A stretch of DNA of 64,000 nucleotides from the NCBI GenBank assembly GCA_024305745.1, contig JAHRBS010000001.1, forward strand, positions 1,488,001 through 1,552,000, in the 5' to 3' direction. The position numbers and the translations under genes were made by a program. This document shows, piece by piece, positions 1 through 10,747 of the stretch. The notes below the pieces were generated by a model. That model searched no databases and was not told the origin of the DNA. It worked only from the letters and a program-made list of their open reading frames with translations. The stretch's first letter is position 1. Each line of letters begins with the position of its first letter. This DNA comes from Polyporus tsugae (lineage: Eukaryota; Basidiomycota; Agaricomycetes; Polyporales; Polyporaceae).

Positions 1-1988
1 GATCCTAAAATGAATATATGTCTATTAAAAGCAGCATGAAAAAGTAGAAATGATGAGTTATTTGTGTAGAGTTTATCAGGTAGGGTGCTGAGATAAATGA
101 AGGAAAGATCTATTACCATAGTCCAAATGATCCTCCATAACTCTGCAGGACAGATGGTGGGGGGAAACACTTGAACTTTAGAAGGAAATGGCATGACTAG
201 AGAGCCTAGGATGATGGGAGGGAGGCCTTGGGAAGGGGAGGAGATGAGGGCAAGAGGCAAGATGTGGAGTGGAGAGTGCTGATGGGCAAACTGATAACAA
301 TCTTCAACATGGATTGATGACTTTTATTCATGACTATAACAAGTAGCTTGAGACAATGGTACAAAGCTGAGGCTGTAATGATAATATGGGGCAGAGAGTT
401 GGGAGCAAATGGTCCAAATTTTAAATTGGAGGTGACTAAGATGTAGGGTGCAGGGCAGGACAGGGGGAGGGCTCACCAGAACGTCCAAGTCATCCTCAAC
501 CACTGCAAGCGACAGCCTTCTGGTGCCTCCATCAGCATATGTGATCCCAGGGGAGCCAGGGGGAGCTGGAACGATGAGAATTCTTGCAGAAATGGTGGAG
601 ATGTGGGGTGTTCTTGTGGGGGCAGGAACAGGGCTCACTAGAATGTCCAAGTCAAGGCTATTCAGAGCAATGGCTTACCTAAACAGCCTGCACATGTGCA
701 CCCAGAACCATTCTCCAAAGCACACAATGCCTGCTCAAGTGAATATAATTTGTGAAATAGAAGTAGTGGCAACGAACACCATGGACTTCAACCTGCTCAT
801 CAGGCTTGAGCATGCTTATGTCAGCACCATGCCATTTAAGCTGATGAGCTGGCAACTTCTCTCTTCTTCTTGCACCACCACGTTCCTATTCACCTGAGCC
901 TGCAGTCTGATCAACTGCTGTCAGTCTTTGGTGCCCAGAAGGGCTCATGACTGTACATGGAGGGATGCCTCCTTGTATTTTGTCACATATGAGTCTGGGC
1001 CTGGCCTTCTTGCAGGTCAGCAAAACCCCCTTGTGCATGCCCCAGTGGCGTTGGAGTCTGTTCCATCTTCAGGGACTTGTGTGGTTGCCTGGTGGGTGTA
1101 CTGGGAGCTTCATTGCATGCCTCAATGGTGTCGAGGTTTCTCTGTTCATCTACTACTCTCTACCACTTCTCTCTACTCTTACAGCTATCCTCTCTTTCCT
1201 GGGTAAGTCCTATATTTAATGTTGTTTCTGTTGCTAACTATTGTGTCTATTCTCTAGCACATCATACGCTACTCCAGCCATTATATTTGGCAAGTCCTGT
1301 TCTATAATCCCTCTGTTTTGCTAATGTCATGCTGTCCTCTAGGTTTCTGGCTTGTCATCACTCCAAGAGTGCTCAGTTCTTCTTCTATGTTCTGATCAGT
1401 TCTCTCTGGTGTGTTATTTATCCTGATGGTATGTGTATTTCTGCTATACTTATCATTTGTAGGTCATATCCCCTCAACATAGCAAGATCCCTCAACCTAG
1501 GCTCTTGAGGCTTTGTTCTCTTCCCTCCTTCAGTACGTCCTTCTTCTCTTTCCTTACTAGTCTTTGATCTGAACCTCATGTATCTCATTATAGAGTTTAG
1601 GCTCTCTATGCTCCTCTCTTATTTCTATATATTACTGCTCTGTAGCTTTGTAGCCTGTATGTTCCTGATGCAGTATGTAGTCATTGGCTGCTACCTTCTG
1701 CAGGGGTAGCATCTAATGAGTACATGCTGCAAGGGTAGAGCACTCACAAGCACTTTGTATTCATTTGCTGGACTTGGTGTTTCAACTCCTTTGGGTGGTC
1801 ATGTGACTCCACACATTGAGTGGCTATGACCCTAACCCTACACCCAGAATAAGCGCCCAAAAGACGATTCCATCAGCTCTGCTTTGCTGCCACTCATCCT
1901 TATCTTCCTACCATCACTCCCTCTGCTTTGCTGCCACTCATAGCTGCCCTTGGCCTTCTCTACTGGCCTTAAATCTCTACAAGCTGCT
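1..1988. other. AT-rich repeat-bearing stretch without a recognisable gene
   Basis: No open frame here looks like a conserved protein. The overlapping frames at 324-650 (minus) and 448-897 (plus) seem to arise from a direct repeat: a 23-bp unit at 471-493 recurs at 633-655 with two mismatches, both copies following a purine-rich GGGCAGGA-like tract. A second exact 21-bp direct repeat lies at 1877-1897 and 1921-1941, shortly before the dioxygenase gene. The base composition is clearly more AT-rich than the gene-dense part of the window. I read this as old intergenic or transposon-derived DNA. Confidence 0.5.
1830..1840. promoter_or_regulatory. telobox-like CCCTAACCCTA
   Basis: Two telomere-type repeat units stand about 150 bp before the start codon of the dioxygenase gene at 1989. 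Similar motifs occur before TRP1 and LRO1 in this window. Teloboxes bind Myb/TRF-like proteins in some eukaryotes; a role here is only inferred. Confidence 0.3.
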
Positions 1989-3991
1989 ATGACAAGGACT
2001 ACTAGATCTGCTGGAAAGAGGAAGAGAAGTCACTCCAACTCTTCTGCTGAAGATGTTGATCAATCTCCAGTAAGTATAGATACCAGCACTGCTATCTTCT
2101 CTCTCTTAAGTAGTGCTTTAATACTTGTTGTGCTTACTGTCCTCCTATAATCAACCCAAGCCTGAAGCTGTGAAAAAGAGCTCTAGGAAGAAGACCAAGA
2201 GCAAGCAGAGAAAGTCCAAGCATTCAGTAAGAATATTGATCAACTTCTGTTTGCTATAAGCTATTGACATATCTCCAACATCTACAATCTTGAGTCTGAA
2301 GCAGACTTTAGTCTGGGCAGTGAAGCTGAGGCTGAAGCTGAGAAAAGAGGGAGAGCAAAGGGGAAAAAGAAGAAGTCCAAGGCACCTGTAAGTCAAACTT
2401 ACACTGTTGTATATTTTCTAATACTAATGCAATGTTTAGAAGAATCCTCCAAAGGCCAAGGCTTCTTCAGAGAGTAAGTCAGCAGAGAGTGAAACTAAAA
2501 AGAACAAGTGTCCTGTATGTGAGATCTAACTTATATAGAACTATTTTTTCTTACACAATCTATAGACCATTCCCAAGGAAGCAAATGTTCCTCCACCTGC
2601 TCCTTCTACTGTAAAGCCAGACCATGCATGCTCTCATCAGTCAAAAGAGATAGCTGCTGAGAAGGATGGTCAGAGAAGGGCTTTACTCTGGAGTAAATAT
2701 GCTCCTACCTTTAGGCTGGACATTTCTCTGGAAAACCTCTTTGCTTTAAGGACCAATAATCGGAACAAGCTTGACGAGTATGCAGAGTACTGTGATGGCC
2801 CTCTCCAGTGTACCCCTATGCTCCCCTTCTCTGCCAAGTACATTGACTCTGAAGAGAAACTTGTTGTGGCGCTCTTTGCTTCTAGGCTTGATGAGCCTGA
2901 AGTAAGTATATGACTTGAATTTTTCAAATACAAATAACTTACTCTTCTATATCTAGAGTATTGCCAAGTACAATGCAACCCATCCTCACCCTCTAAGTGC
3001 CCAATATGCAGGACACACTGAGAAGGATCTTATTATGGCTCAAGAGCAAGGTGATAAGATTTATCATGATGGCATCTTGGTATATTGTTTTAGTCAATGT
3101 TCTGATATATATATTGCTTTGGCTAACTACTTTAAACAGAGCACCTGTCTCAAAAACTACTGGAAGGATGTTCAGTGGCTCTCCAGTCAGCTGTGGCCCT
3201 ATGTTCCTACTCGGGACATCCGCCATGATGCTGACCGTGGCATCATTGACATATATGTTATACGCCGTGGTGACTTCATGGAGTGTGTTGGTGTCCATCA
3301 TCTTGTTCATGCTTGGACACAACAAGGTCATGAAAATGGTGTAAGCTGTCCACCTTAGCTATATTAAAATTCTACTCACTAGTCAATAGCCTTTAAACGT
3401 CTCAGCAGATATGGTCCATGGTAGCATTGCAGCAGCAGCCGTCTGCAAGTACTTCCAGACCACACGTCCACTTGCCATTTTTCTAGCCGAACTCTTCAAG
3501 CATGCTTTTCCAGAGCATTACGAGGAATACTGTGCAGCTTTTGATGCTGGAGTCTGGTACACTGAAGATCCTGGACCATGGATTGGATGTGCTATTGTCT
3601 AGAAGTTGGATGTCCAGATCCATTTTGATATGAAAGATGGTGGTCCAACAGCAACCTTTCTCATGGGATGCTTTGAAAGAGGACATACGGAGATCCCTAC
3701 ATTTCAAGCACACTTTAGGTTTATGTTGTACTTGTTTACTTCAAGTCTAAGACTAATATTTCTTTCTTCAGATATGCTCCAGGAGATGTGCTCATCAGCT
3801 TTTCAGGAGCACTACCACATCGTGTCTCAGAGTGGAAGATACCAGAAGGCCCTCAGATCTTGGATGAGGGTTTGACTCCAGGTTGCATTTCTACTGTAAT
3901 GTTCTTTCCTCAAACATCTCTACGTCTTTTGAAGGACAAGCCGCTTTATTGGGGAAAGGACACAGCTTTTGGTGCTTACTATCAGCCTTAA
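1989..3991 (+). pseudogene. 2OG-Fe(II) dioxygenase (TET/JBP-like layout), one in-frame stop
   Basis: Nine exons join in phase: 1989-2069, 2161-2226, 2295-2387, 2440-2514, 2566-2901, 2957-3079, 3140-3338, 3409-3718 and 3772-3991, 501 codons in all. The first four exons encode a Lys/Ser-rich basic tail typical of nuclear proteins. Exons 8-9 carry a double-stranded beta-helix signature: HFD (about residues 396-398, metal-binding HxD), then an APGD strand and LPH (His about 444). The position after TPG where relatives keep the 2OG-binding Arg reads Cys (about 466). One TAG at 3600-3602 (codon 389) interrupts the frame just before HFD, so the product would lose its catalytic core. The layout recalls the expanded fungal dioxygenases linked to TET/JBP; that family name is inference from memory. 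An alternative 50-bp intron ending at this TAG (donor GTCTGG near 3553) would also keep the frame. Confidence 0.6.
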
Positions 3992-4216
3992 TACTTTTAC
4001 TCATCTCCTATATATATGCTTTATAAATGTGATTTACATGATGCATATTCTTAGATGTGCAGATGCTCTTCTAAATAGTGTGGTGAATGCTAAAATGAAC
4101 ATGAGACTAGATTAAGTGCTCATATAATGTCATATATTAGGCAAGTTTTTTTAGACTATAGATGCAAGAAGACATGTCTTATATATTATATATCAAGCTA
4201 GGGTGAGGACATTATG

Positions 4217-4662
4217 TGTTAAGACTGGCCGTCGAGTAAGGACCAGGGAGACTTACGAGACGAGCAAGGGCGTCGACAAGCACTTGTGCAGTGAGAGCGG
4301 AGCAAGGCTCAATGGTCAGGGCTGGAGACAAGATGTATTGAGTAAGTAGATGTCTACAAGCAAAATACAGCGAGGCTTACCTGGAGACAAGAGGTCGAAA
4401 CTGAGGTCTCCAGGCAGCAAAGTACAGGTCCTTATATACGTATAGAGGACAATGAGAATCCAGGAACAATAGGTAACTATGGACACGGGTGAACAATGGG
4501 AACAGAACAATGACAACGACAGACAATAAGGAGCTATTGTGCTGAGGAACAAAGGACAAGATACAATGCAATGGAGAACAACAAGTACAACGTGAGAAGT
4601 AGATCGTCCTGAAAAGAAAACTAAGGCACTGTTGGCAGGCGCCGGATGGAGCGTTCATGACA
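4217..4662 (-). repeat. 3' LTR of the chromovirus
   Basis: 446 bp, starting TGTTAAGACTGG and ending TTCATGACA in plus orientation. Against the other LTR I count about 32 differences, mostly transitions. Only four lie in the first 255 bp, the rest in the last 190 bp. The polypurine tract of the element abuts its inner end at 4663. Confidence 0.93.
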
Positions 4663-4694
4663 ATACCCCTCTCCTAAGAGTCGTGCCTTCACGA

Positions 4695-7600
4695 CTAAGT
4701 CTTCTTGAGAGGACCAGGCACCCCTGCGTGCGTTGAATGGAATTTCTGCACAAGTTGTGGTGCATTTGTAAGGTCCACTGCATCCTCCCAGCTGTCGTGT
4801 TCAGGGCCCCAACCCTTCCAGTGTACGAGGTACTGCAGTTTCTTCCACCACCCATACCGCCGCGACTCCAACACTTCCTCCACTTTGTACTCTTCCTCCC
4901 CCTCCACCTCAATTGCTGCTGGCTCTGCCGGGTGACAACCGGGGAGTTGACTCTCCTTGTGTGGAAGCAAGAGAGAAACGTGGAATAATGGGTAGATTAC
5001 AAGGTCCTTGGGGAGTCTGAGCTCGTAAGCCAGATTGCCCACCTTGCGTATAACCGGATACGGGCCAGCGTACTGATCCACCAGTTTCCGAGAGACTCCA
5101 GGAACACAGAAGTTCCTCGCGTTGAGCCACACCTTCTGGCCTTCCTTGAACTCTGGAGCGTCACGGACATACCAATCATAGTACTCCTTCATCTGCTCAG
5201 CTGCTAGAGTTAAGGCCGCGGTTGCATCCTCTTGCGCCTGTTGCAACTCCTCCCGGCATTCATCAGCTGCAGGCACCACTGTAGGCAACATCGGAATGTG
5301 GAACTGGGGTTTGTAGCCGTACATGAGGTAGAACAGCGAGTAACCCATTGATGAGTGCTGGTGTGAGTTAAAGGCGAACTCTGCAATCAGCGGCCACTTG
5401 ACCCAGTCATCACGGTGCCGCGAGCAGAACATACGAAGGTATGCCTCTATCTCCTGGTTCCATCGTTCCGATTGCCCATCTGTCTGTGGGTGGTAGGCTG
5501 TGGACATTGCGCTTTCTATGCCGAGTCCCTTGAGTACGGCACAGAAGAGCTTGCTTGAGAACTGGGGCCCACGATCAGAGATGATCTTCCGTGGCAGCCC
5601 GTGAAGACAAAAATGTTCTCGGATGAAGTTGTCAGCAGCTCCTTCTGCGTTGATCTCCTCGGTGCAAGGAATAAGATGTATCATCTTTCCATGCCGATCA
5701 GCGATGAGCTGAAGCGCGTTGTATCCGTCCACCTCTGGGAGTCCAGTGATGAAGTTGCACATTACAATCTGGCCCGGGCCATCAGGGATTTCGTTTGGTT
5801 GAAGAGGACCGTGCGGTTTGGCATGTGAACCCTTGCCGCGGTGACAGGTGTTGCAGGTCTCAACATAATCCTTGATGAACTTTGCCATGCCCGGCCACCA
5901 GTAGTTTTGCGTGACCAACTCCAACATCTTCAACTGCCCAGGGTGTCCAGCGGGCGGGAGGTCGTGGTGGATGCATACAATCTCAGCACGCAGTGCCTCG
6001 TCCTTGGGGACATAGACTTTGCCTCGGTACAGTAGCAGGCCTTGCTCACTGTTCCAGTCCACCAAGTCATTCTGAAGACGTGCTGGTCCAAGTTTGTCCA
6101 GTTTACTGAGTGCCTCCATGACCTCCTGCTCGCGCTCTCCACACTCGCGGATGCATTGAAGCAGTGCCTTCTCTGGAACCACCAATAGATGCCCTCTCTT
6201 GGCTGCCAGTACTCGGAAACATTCTGGCTGCAACAAGACTCGACTGAGATTGTCATCTGCATCCTTGGGCTGGTTGTCGGGCTGTCTTGACAGTGCATCG
6301 GCCCTACCATTAGACGTCCCAGGCTTGTGCAAGATGACAAAGTCGAATCGTGACAGATAGAGAGCCCATTGTGCCTGCCTGTGTGTGAGGTTCTGTGCTG
6401 TGTGCCAATACTCGAGGTTCTTGTGGTCCGACTGGATCTCAAACACGCTGGAGAGACCCTCGACATAGTGACACCAAGCCTGCAGGGCACGAATGATGGC
6501 CAGCATCTCCTTGTTGTAGATCTCATAGTTGCATTCAGCGTCGTTTATTGACTCGGAGTGAAAAGCGATGGGGTGCCATTTGCCATCTTCCCCCTCCTGA
6601 GACAGAACCGCACCCGTAGCGAAGCCAGATGCGTTGACTTCGATGCGGGTGTTGCGGTCTGGATCATACATCGTCAGGACGGGGCTTCTAGTGAAGCAAC
6701 ACTTGAGCTCATTGAAGGCAGACTGCTCTTCGTCTCCCCATTGCCATGGCGCATTGCCCGTGAGGCGATCCAAGGGTTTGCAGATGACACTAAAGTCCTT
6801 TATGAACTGCCAATAGAAGTTTGTGAAACTGCAGAACTTCCGTACCTCTGTGGTGTTCTGAGGGACAGGCCAATCTGTGATACCCTTCACCTTCACCGGG
6901 TCCATCTCTACGCAGTTCTCTGAGACGAGTACACCGAGGTATTCCACCTTAGGCTGTTCAAACTTGCACTTCTCTGGCTTGCAGAACAGATCGTTCTCCT
7001 TAAGGCGTTTCAGGACCTCGCGCACCAATGTGCAGTGTTCCTCGAGACTGTCGGTGAATATGAGGATGTCATCGAGGTAGATAGTGACTTTGCCAAGTAT
7101 GATGAGGTCCTTGAAGATGTCATTCATGAGTGCAGAGAATGTGCTGGGCGAATTGGCTAGCCCAAAGAACATAACATTTGGCTCGAACAGCCCTCAATTG
7201 GTCACGAAGGCAGCCTTCCACTCATCGCCGGCCTGAACCTGCACATTGTTGGCCTTCTTAAGTTGATCCATCAGATCCAATACCAACGGTAGTGGGTAAC
7301 GGCTCTTAATGGTGATCTCGTTGAGTCACCAATAGTCCTGGACTGGACGTAGGCTACCATCCTTCTTCTTGACAAAGAAGAACGGCGATGACATTGGCGA
7401 CTTTGACTCTTGAATATAGCCCTTGGCCAAGTTCTCAGCGAGAAACTTATCAAGCTCTCCTTGTTCGCTGGGCGATAGGGGGTACACACGGGAATGGAAC
7501 ATCTTTGCCTCGGGTACAAGCTCTATTGCATGGTCATAGGGTCCGTGTTCTGGCAAACATTCGGACGCCTCTCTTGAGAACACATGCAAGTATTCGTGAT

Positions 7601-8426
7601 AGTGCTCGGGTACGATCTCTTCGACGGGGCGGACCTCCTTCTTCTGGTACTCTTGCTCAGTGAGTTGTTGCGAATATGTGTATGTCGCTGAAGCAAACAG
7701 TTGCGGAGCACCGTAAAGGTGTTGTCCATCCTCCCATGCATTGAGAAGAGACGTCTCAGTTCCATCCCACCGCAGCAGGAATCCTGGCGGCCAGGGCCTA
7801 TTCTCCTCCTTCTCCTCGGTCATCACAGCTGCACACACCCTTCCAACCTTTCTAACCTTCTTTGCCCATCGAGGACCGTGGCGCGCCGTAAGCCGTACCT
7901 CCGTATCACGCACTTTGGTCTCGACAGGTTCAGAGGTTCTCTGGTTAGTCGGGCATGTCTCTGGACATCTCGACAGGCGCAGTGAGCCATGTTCCCAGTC
8001 TACTTCAGGGTTGTGCTCGCGTAGCCAGTCCAGGCCAATGATGACATCCTCTTCTCCTATATCCGTCACTACAAAGACCACCTTCTCCCTGTGGTCTCCG
8101 ATTGCCATATCCAACACGGCAACCTCTGTGATTGTACCATCACGATTTTCCGAACCGTCAATGTTGTACAGAGGAATTGGCCTTGCCAACTTCCTCATTG
8201 TAACCCTATTCTGTTCTACAAATCGTCTATGTAGGAACTTAGTAGTAGCACCGCTATCTACCATAGCTACAATGTCCTTATGTTGCTGCTTGCCGATTAA
8301 CCGTACCGGTATATGAAAGTGTTGACCATCATGATTTACTTCATATACAAACGATGAACCCAGTACAGAAAATCGACTATTACTACAAGAACCAGCACGT
8401 GCAGCATCCAATGCGGTTCTAATCAA
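4695..8426 (-). pseudogene. Chromovirus pol: protease, RT, RNase H, integrase, chromodomain (broken)
   Basis: The frame 8426-7326 holds the aspartic protease (VDSGATT) and the RT start, ending DYW-stop at 7326-7328, where relatives read QDYR(R/K)LNE. A second stop, TGA at 7194-7196, replaces Arg in VTN-stop-GLFE. Between them about a dozen codons are missing around 7236-7262, so RT motif A with its first catalytic Asp is gone. The long frame 7172-4695 (825 aa) follows with FFGLANSP, YLDD, RNase H, an HHCC zinc finger (CNTC), integrase (SDRGPQF, HPQTDGQSE) and a chromodomain (YLVHWKGW) near the C-terminus. In RNase H EVNASG replaces EVDASG, and in integrase CNFITGLP replaces CDFITGLP. All four point changes fit C-to-T or G-to-A at CpG. 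Confidence 0.92.
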
Positions 8427-8432
8427 AAACCC
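8423..8432 (-). promoter_or_regulatory. -1 ribosomal frameshift site gag/pol
   Basis: On the minus strand the gag codons read GAG GGT TTT TGA. G-GGT-TTT matches the X-XXY-YYZ slip rule and lies immediately before the TGA. After a -1 slip the next codons are TTG ATT AGA, exactly the first codons of the protease frame. I did not look for the downstream stimulatory RNA structure. Confidence 0.65.
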
Positions 8433-9259
8433 TCTTTCTTATTGACCACCGTAAGGGCAGCGATCTTCTCCTCCATTGCCTTGAGTTGGGCCTTAAGTGT
8501 CATGAGCTCATCAGTACTGGATGAAGAAGAAGAGGGAGCCCGTTTGCCCTCGACCTTGGGCTTTGGGCAGCGGAACACGGGATGTCCTTTCTCACCGCAG
8601 TTCCAGCACTCTCCATCAAACTTCTTCTTGCCCGAACCGGAGGCGGCTGCCTTTTCACCCGTCTTCTTCCATCCAAATTGCTTTGGCCATTCCTCCTCGC
8701 GCACGGCGAGTTGCTGGTCCATCTGCAGTGCGACTTTCTGGATCTTGGCAAGGTCCGAGATGTCGTGTGCTGTGGTCGCGAAGGCGTCCTTGATCTTGTA
8801 AGGGAGTGCTGCGCGGTACCGTTCGCGCTTGTCTGCATCACTGAACCTGGTGCGAGCAGCAATGGCATTGAATTGGCTAGTATAGTCCTTGACGGTGCCA
8901 AGCCGATGCGAAGCCTTGCAGAGTTTGGCGAGTTCTGTGACGGCCGCTTCCTCGTCGTTCGCAGCACAGAAGTGCGCCTTGAACGACCCTTCAAAGGCCG
9001 CAAAGTCCGACCATGCAACATTGCCGCTGGCCACTGTGACGATGTATGGGCCGGCCCACTCAGCAGCACCACCGATCAACTTGTTGAGGATCGTGATCCA
9101 GCAGATCTCGTGCACGACACCTTGCGCCTCGAGAAGATCGTAGTAGATGCGGGCATTGGCTACAAAGCGGAGCCCTTCCTGCACGAGCTTTCCATCGTAC
9201 TCGCGAGGGGCGACTTGGGAGAGGAGTTTGGAGACATCAAAGGGGGTGGGTGTGGCCAT
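8423..9259 (-). CDS. Chromovirus Gag with CCHC zinc knuckle
   Basis: A 278-aa frame beginning MATPTPFD carries a capsid-like helical region and a zinc knuckle CWNCGEKGHPVFRC (CX2CX4HX4C), then a Ser-rich linker and a short C-terminal coil ending KKEGF. Gag packages the element RNA into virus-like particles. It is followed without a gap by pol in the -1 frame; the last codons contain a GGGTTTT slip heptamer directly before the stop. The same frame stays open upstream of the ATG apart from a TAG near 9293, so the ancestral Gag may have been longer at its N-terminus. Confidence 0.88.
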   Translation of the reverse strand: MATPTPFDVSKLLSQVAPREYDGKLVQEGLRFVANARIYYDLLEAQGVVHEICWITILNKLIGGAAEWAGPYIVTVASGNVAWSDFAAFEGSFKAHFCAANDEEAAVTELAKLCKASHRLGTVKDYTSQFNAIAARTRFSDADKRERYRAALPYKIKDAFATTAHDISDLAKIQKVALQMDQQLAVREEEWPKQFGWKKTGEKAAASGSGKKKFDGECWNCGEKGHPVFRCPKPKVEGKRAPSSSSSSTDELMTLKAQLKAMEEKIAALTVVNKKEGF

Positions 9260-10301
9260 GGTGGGAGCGGGTGACAGTGCTCGCGATGAGGGCTAAGAGG
9301 AAGAGGACGATGAGGGTGGTGAGGATGGAGGTGTCAGGGTGTTGAGAACTACGGTTTCTCGTTTGGGTTCCTCCTCGACTGCAGGGTTTGAGTCCTCTTG
9401 CTCGGGTTCTGCTTCAACCTTGGGTAGTGCTGAGGTTGAAGCAATGGGGGAATTGGAGGTGCTGGATGCGAGCTGTTGTCTAACAAGCTCAGCAGTGGTC
9501 TGGAGGGTTAGTCCTCCAAGATGAGGGGATGCGGACGGAGTCCCAGTGGGGGTCGGCTTGCGACTTTGGGGCTGAGAGGTTGGACGTGAGGTGGGGCGGG
9601 ACGCAGGACAGGATGCAGGGTTACTAGTTGCAACTGCTGCCGCTTGGCAAAGAGGCGGACGTTCGGGGTCACGAAAGGCAGGTGTAGGGGGTCTGGCGAT
9701 GTGTGCAAGGATAAGGGCTGGTTGGTCTTCAGTAGTGATGAGTCGAGGTGCGAGACCTTTGACTGCCTCAGGAATAGGTCTCCAAGTACGACTCCGGTGT
9801 GGGCACAGTTGTGTTACACAGACAGACCACCGTTTCTTGTCCTTATCCCAGTGCTCGTCCTGGACTTCAAAGGGGTGAAAGGCGTGCGCGAACTCTTTTC
9901 AAGCCAGGATGAAGTGTCTTGCTTCCTATTCAGGAACAATGGACGGCTGGTGCACAACCCAACACTGTCTGCTCAGCCTCCTCGGCCTATTGCTGTGTCT
10001 TAACCTCAGGGGACACGAGCCCAGGGGTGTCCTGCCTTGGCTTTGTTTCGCCGCCTTTCTCTAGCCTCCCACGCCATGAGGTGGACCACTTCTGTCAGTG
10101 CCGGAGTCTCGGGGTAGGAGCTTTCCATGCACTGTACCACTAAAAGTGGCAAGCCTCGAGTTGAATCAAGACCATGTCCGATGGTGTGACTAGAGTGCAC
10201 ACTACGCTAGGCCAACACAGAGGGTCAAGAGTGCGTACCGTACAAGGGGAAAGGAAAAAGGGTGTGGGTATGCCGGTGCTCGTGAAGGAGTTTTGACCTA
10301 A
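9260..10301 (-). other. Chromovirus leader between 5' LTR and gag
   Basis: About 1 kb with no intact frame of its own. The 240 nt just upstream of the gag ATG are open in the gag frame except for one TAG near 9293 and encode a Glu/Pro/Ser-rich stretch (including VEAEPEQEDS), suggesting a lost N-terminal Gag extension. The rest is probably untranslated leader. Confidence 0.6.
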
Positions 10302-10747
10302 TGTTACGACTGGCCATCGAGTAAGGACCAGGGAGACTTACAAGACAAGCAAGGGCGTCGACAAGCACTTGTGCAGTGAGAGCGGAGCAAGGCTCAATGG
10401 TCAGGGCTGGAGACAAGATGTATTGAGTAAGTAGATGTCTACAAGCAAAATACAGCGAGGCTTACCTGGAGACAAGAGGTCGAAACTGAGGTCTCCAGGC
10501 AGCAAAGTACAGGTCCTTATATACGTATAGAGGACAATGAGAACCCGGGGACAATAGGTAACTATGGACACGGATGAACAATGGGAATGGAACAATAGCG
10601 ACGACAGACAATAAGGAGCTATTGTGCTAAAGAACAAAGGACGAGATGCAATACAACGGAGAACAATAAGTACGACGTGAGAATTAGATTGTCCGGAAAA
10701 GGAAACTAAGGTGCTGGTAGCAGGCGCCGAATGGAACATTCATGACA
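10302..10747 (-). repeat. 5' LTR of the chromovirus
   Basis: 446 bp, starting TGTTACGACTGG and ending TTCATGACA in plus orientation, the same length as the left copy. The inner flank on the element strand reads TTAGGTCAAAACTCC, in which I see no standard tRNA-type TGG primer-binding site. Self-priming is known in Tf1-like chromoviruses but cannot be shown here. Confidence 0.93.

Larger units (their letters stand above)
4217..10747 (-). mobile_element. Ty3/gypsy chromovirus, full length but inactive
   Basis: A 6.5-kb element is bounded by two direct 446-bp LTRs with TG..CA ends. Read on the minus strand, the order is 5' LTR (10302-10747), leader, gag, protease, reverse transcriptase, RNase H, integrase, chromodomain, polypurine tract (AGGAGAGGGGTAT at 4663-4675) and 3' LTR (4217-4662). 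Integrase after RT and a terminal chromodomain place it in the chromovirus clade. Flanking 5-mers are TTATG (4212-4216) and ATAAT (10748-10752), so there is no matching target-site duplication. Two stops in RT, an RT deletion, and altered catalytic Asp codons in RNase H and integrase make it non-autonomous. Confidence 0.95.

Noticed and set aside
8582..9274. 230-codon open frame on the plus strand over gag
   Set aside because: It is antisense to the clear Gag with its CCHC knuckle and has no domain-like features.
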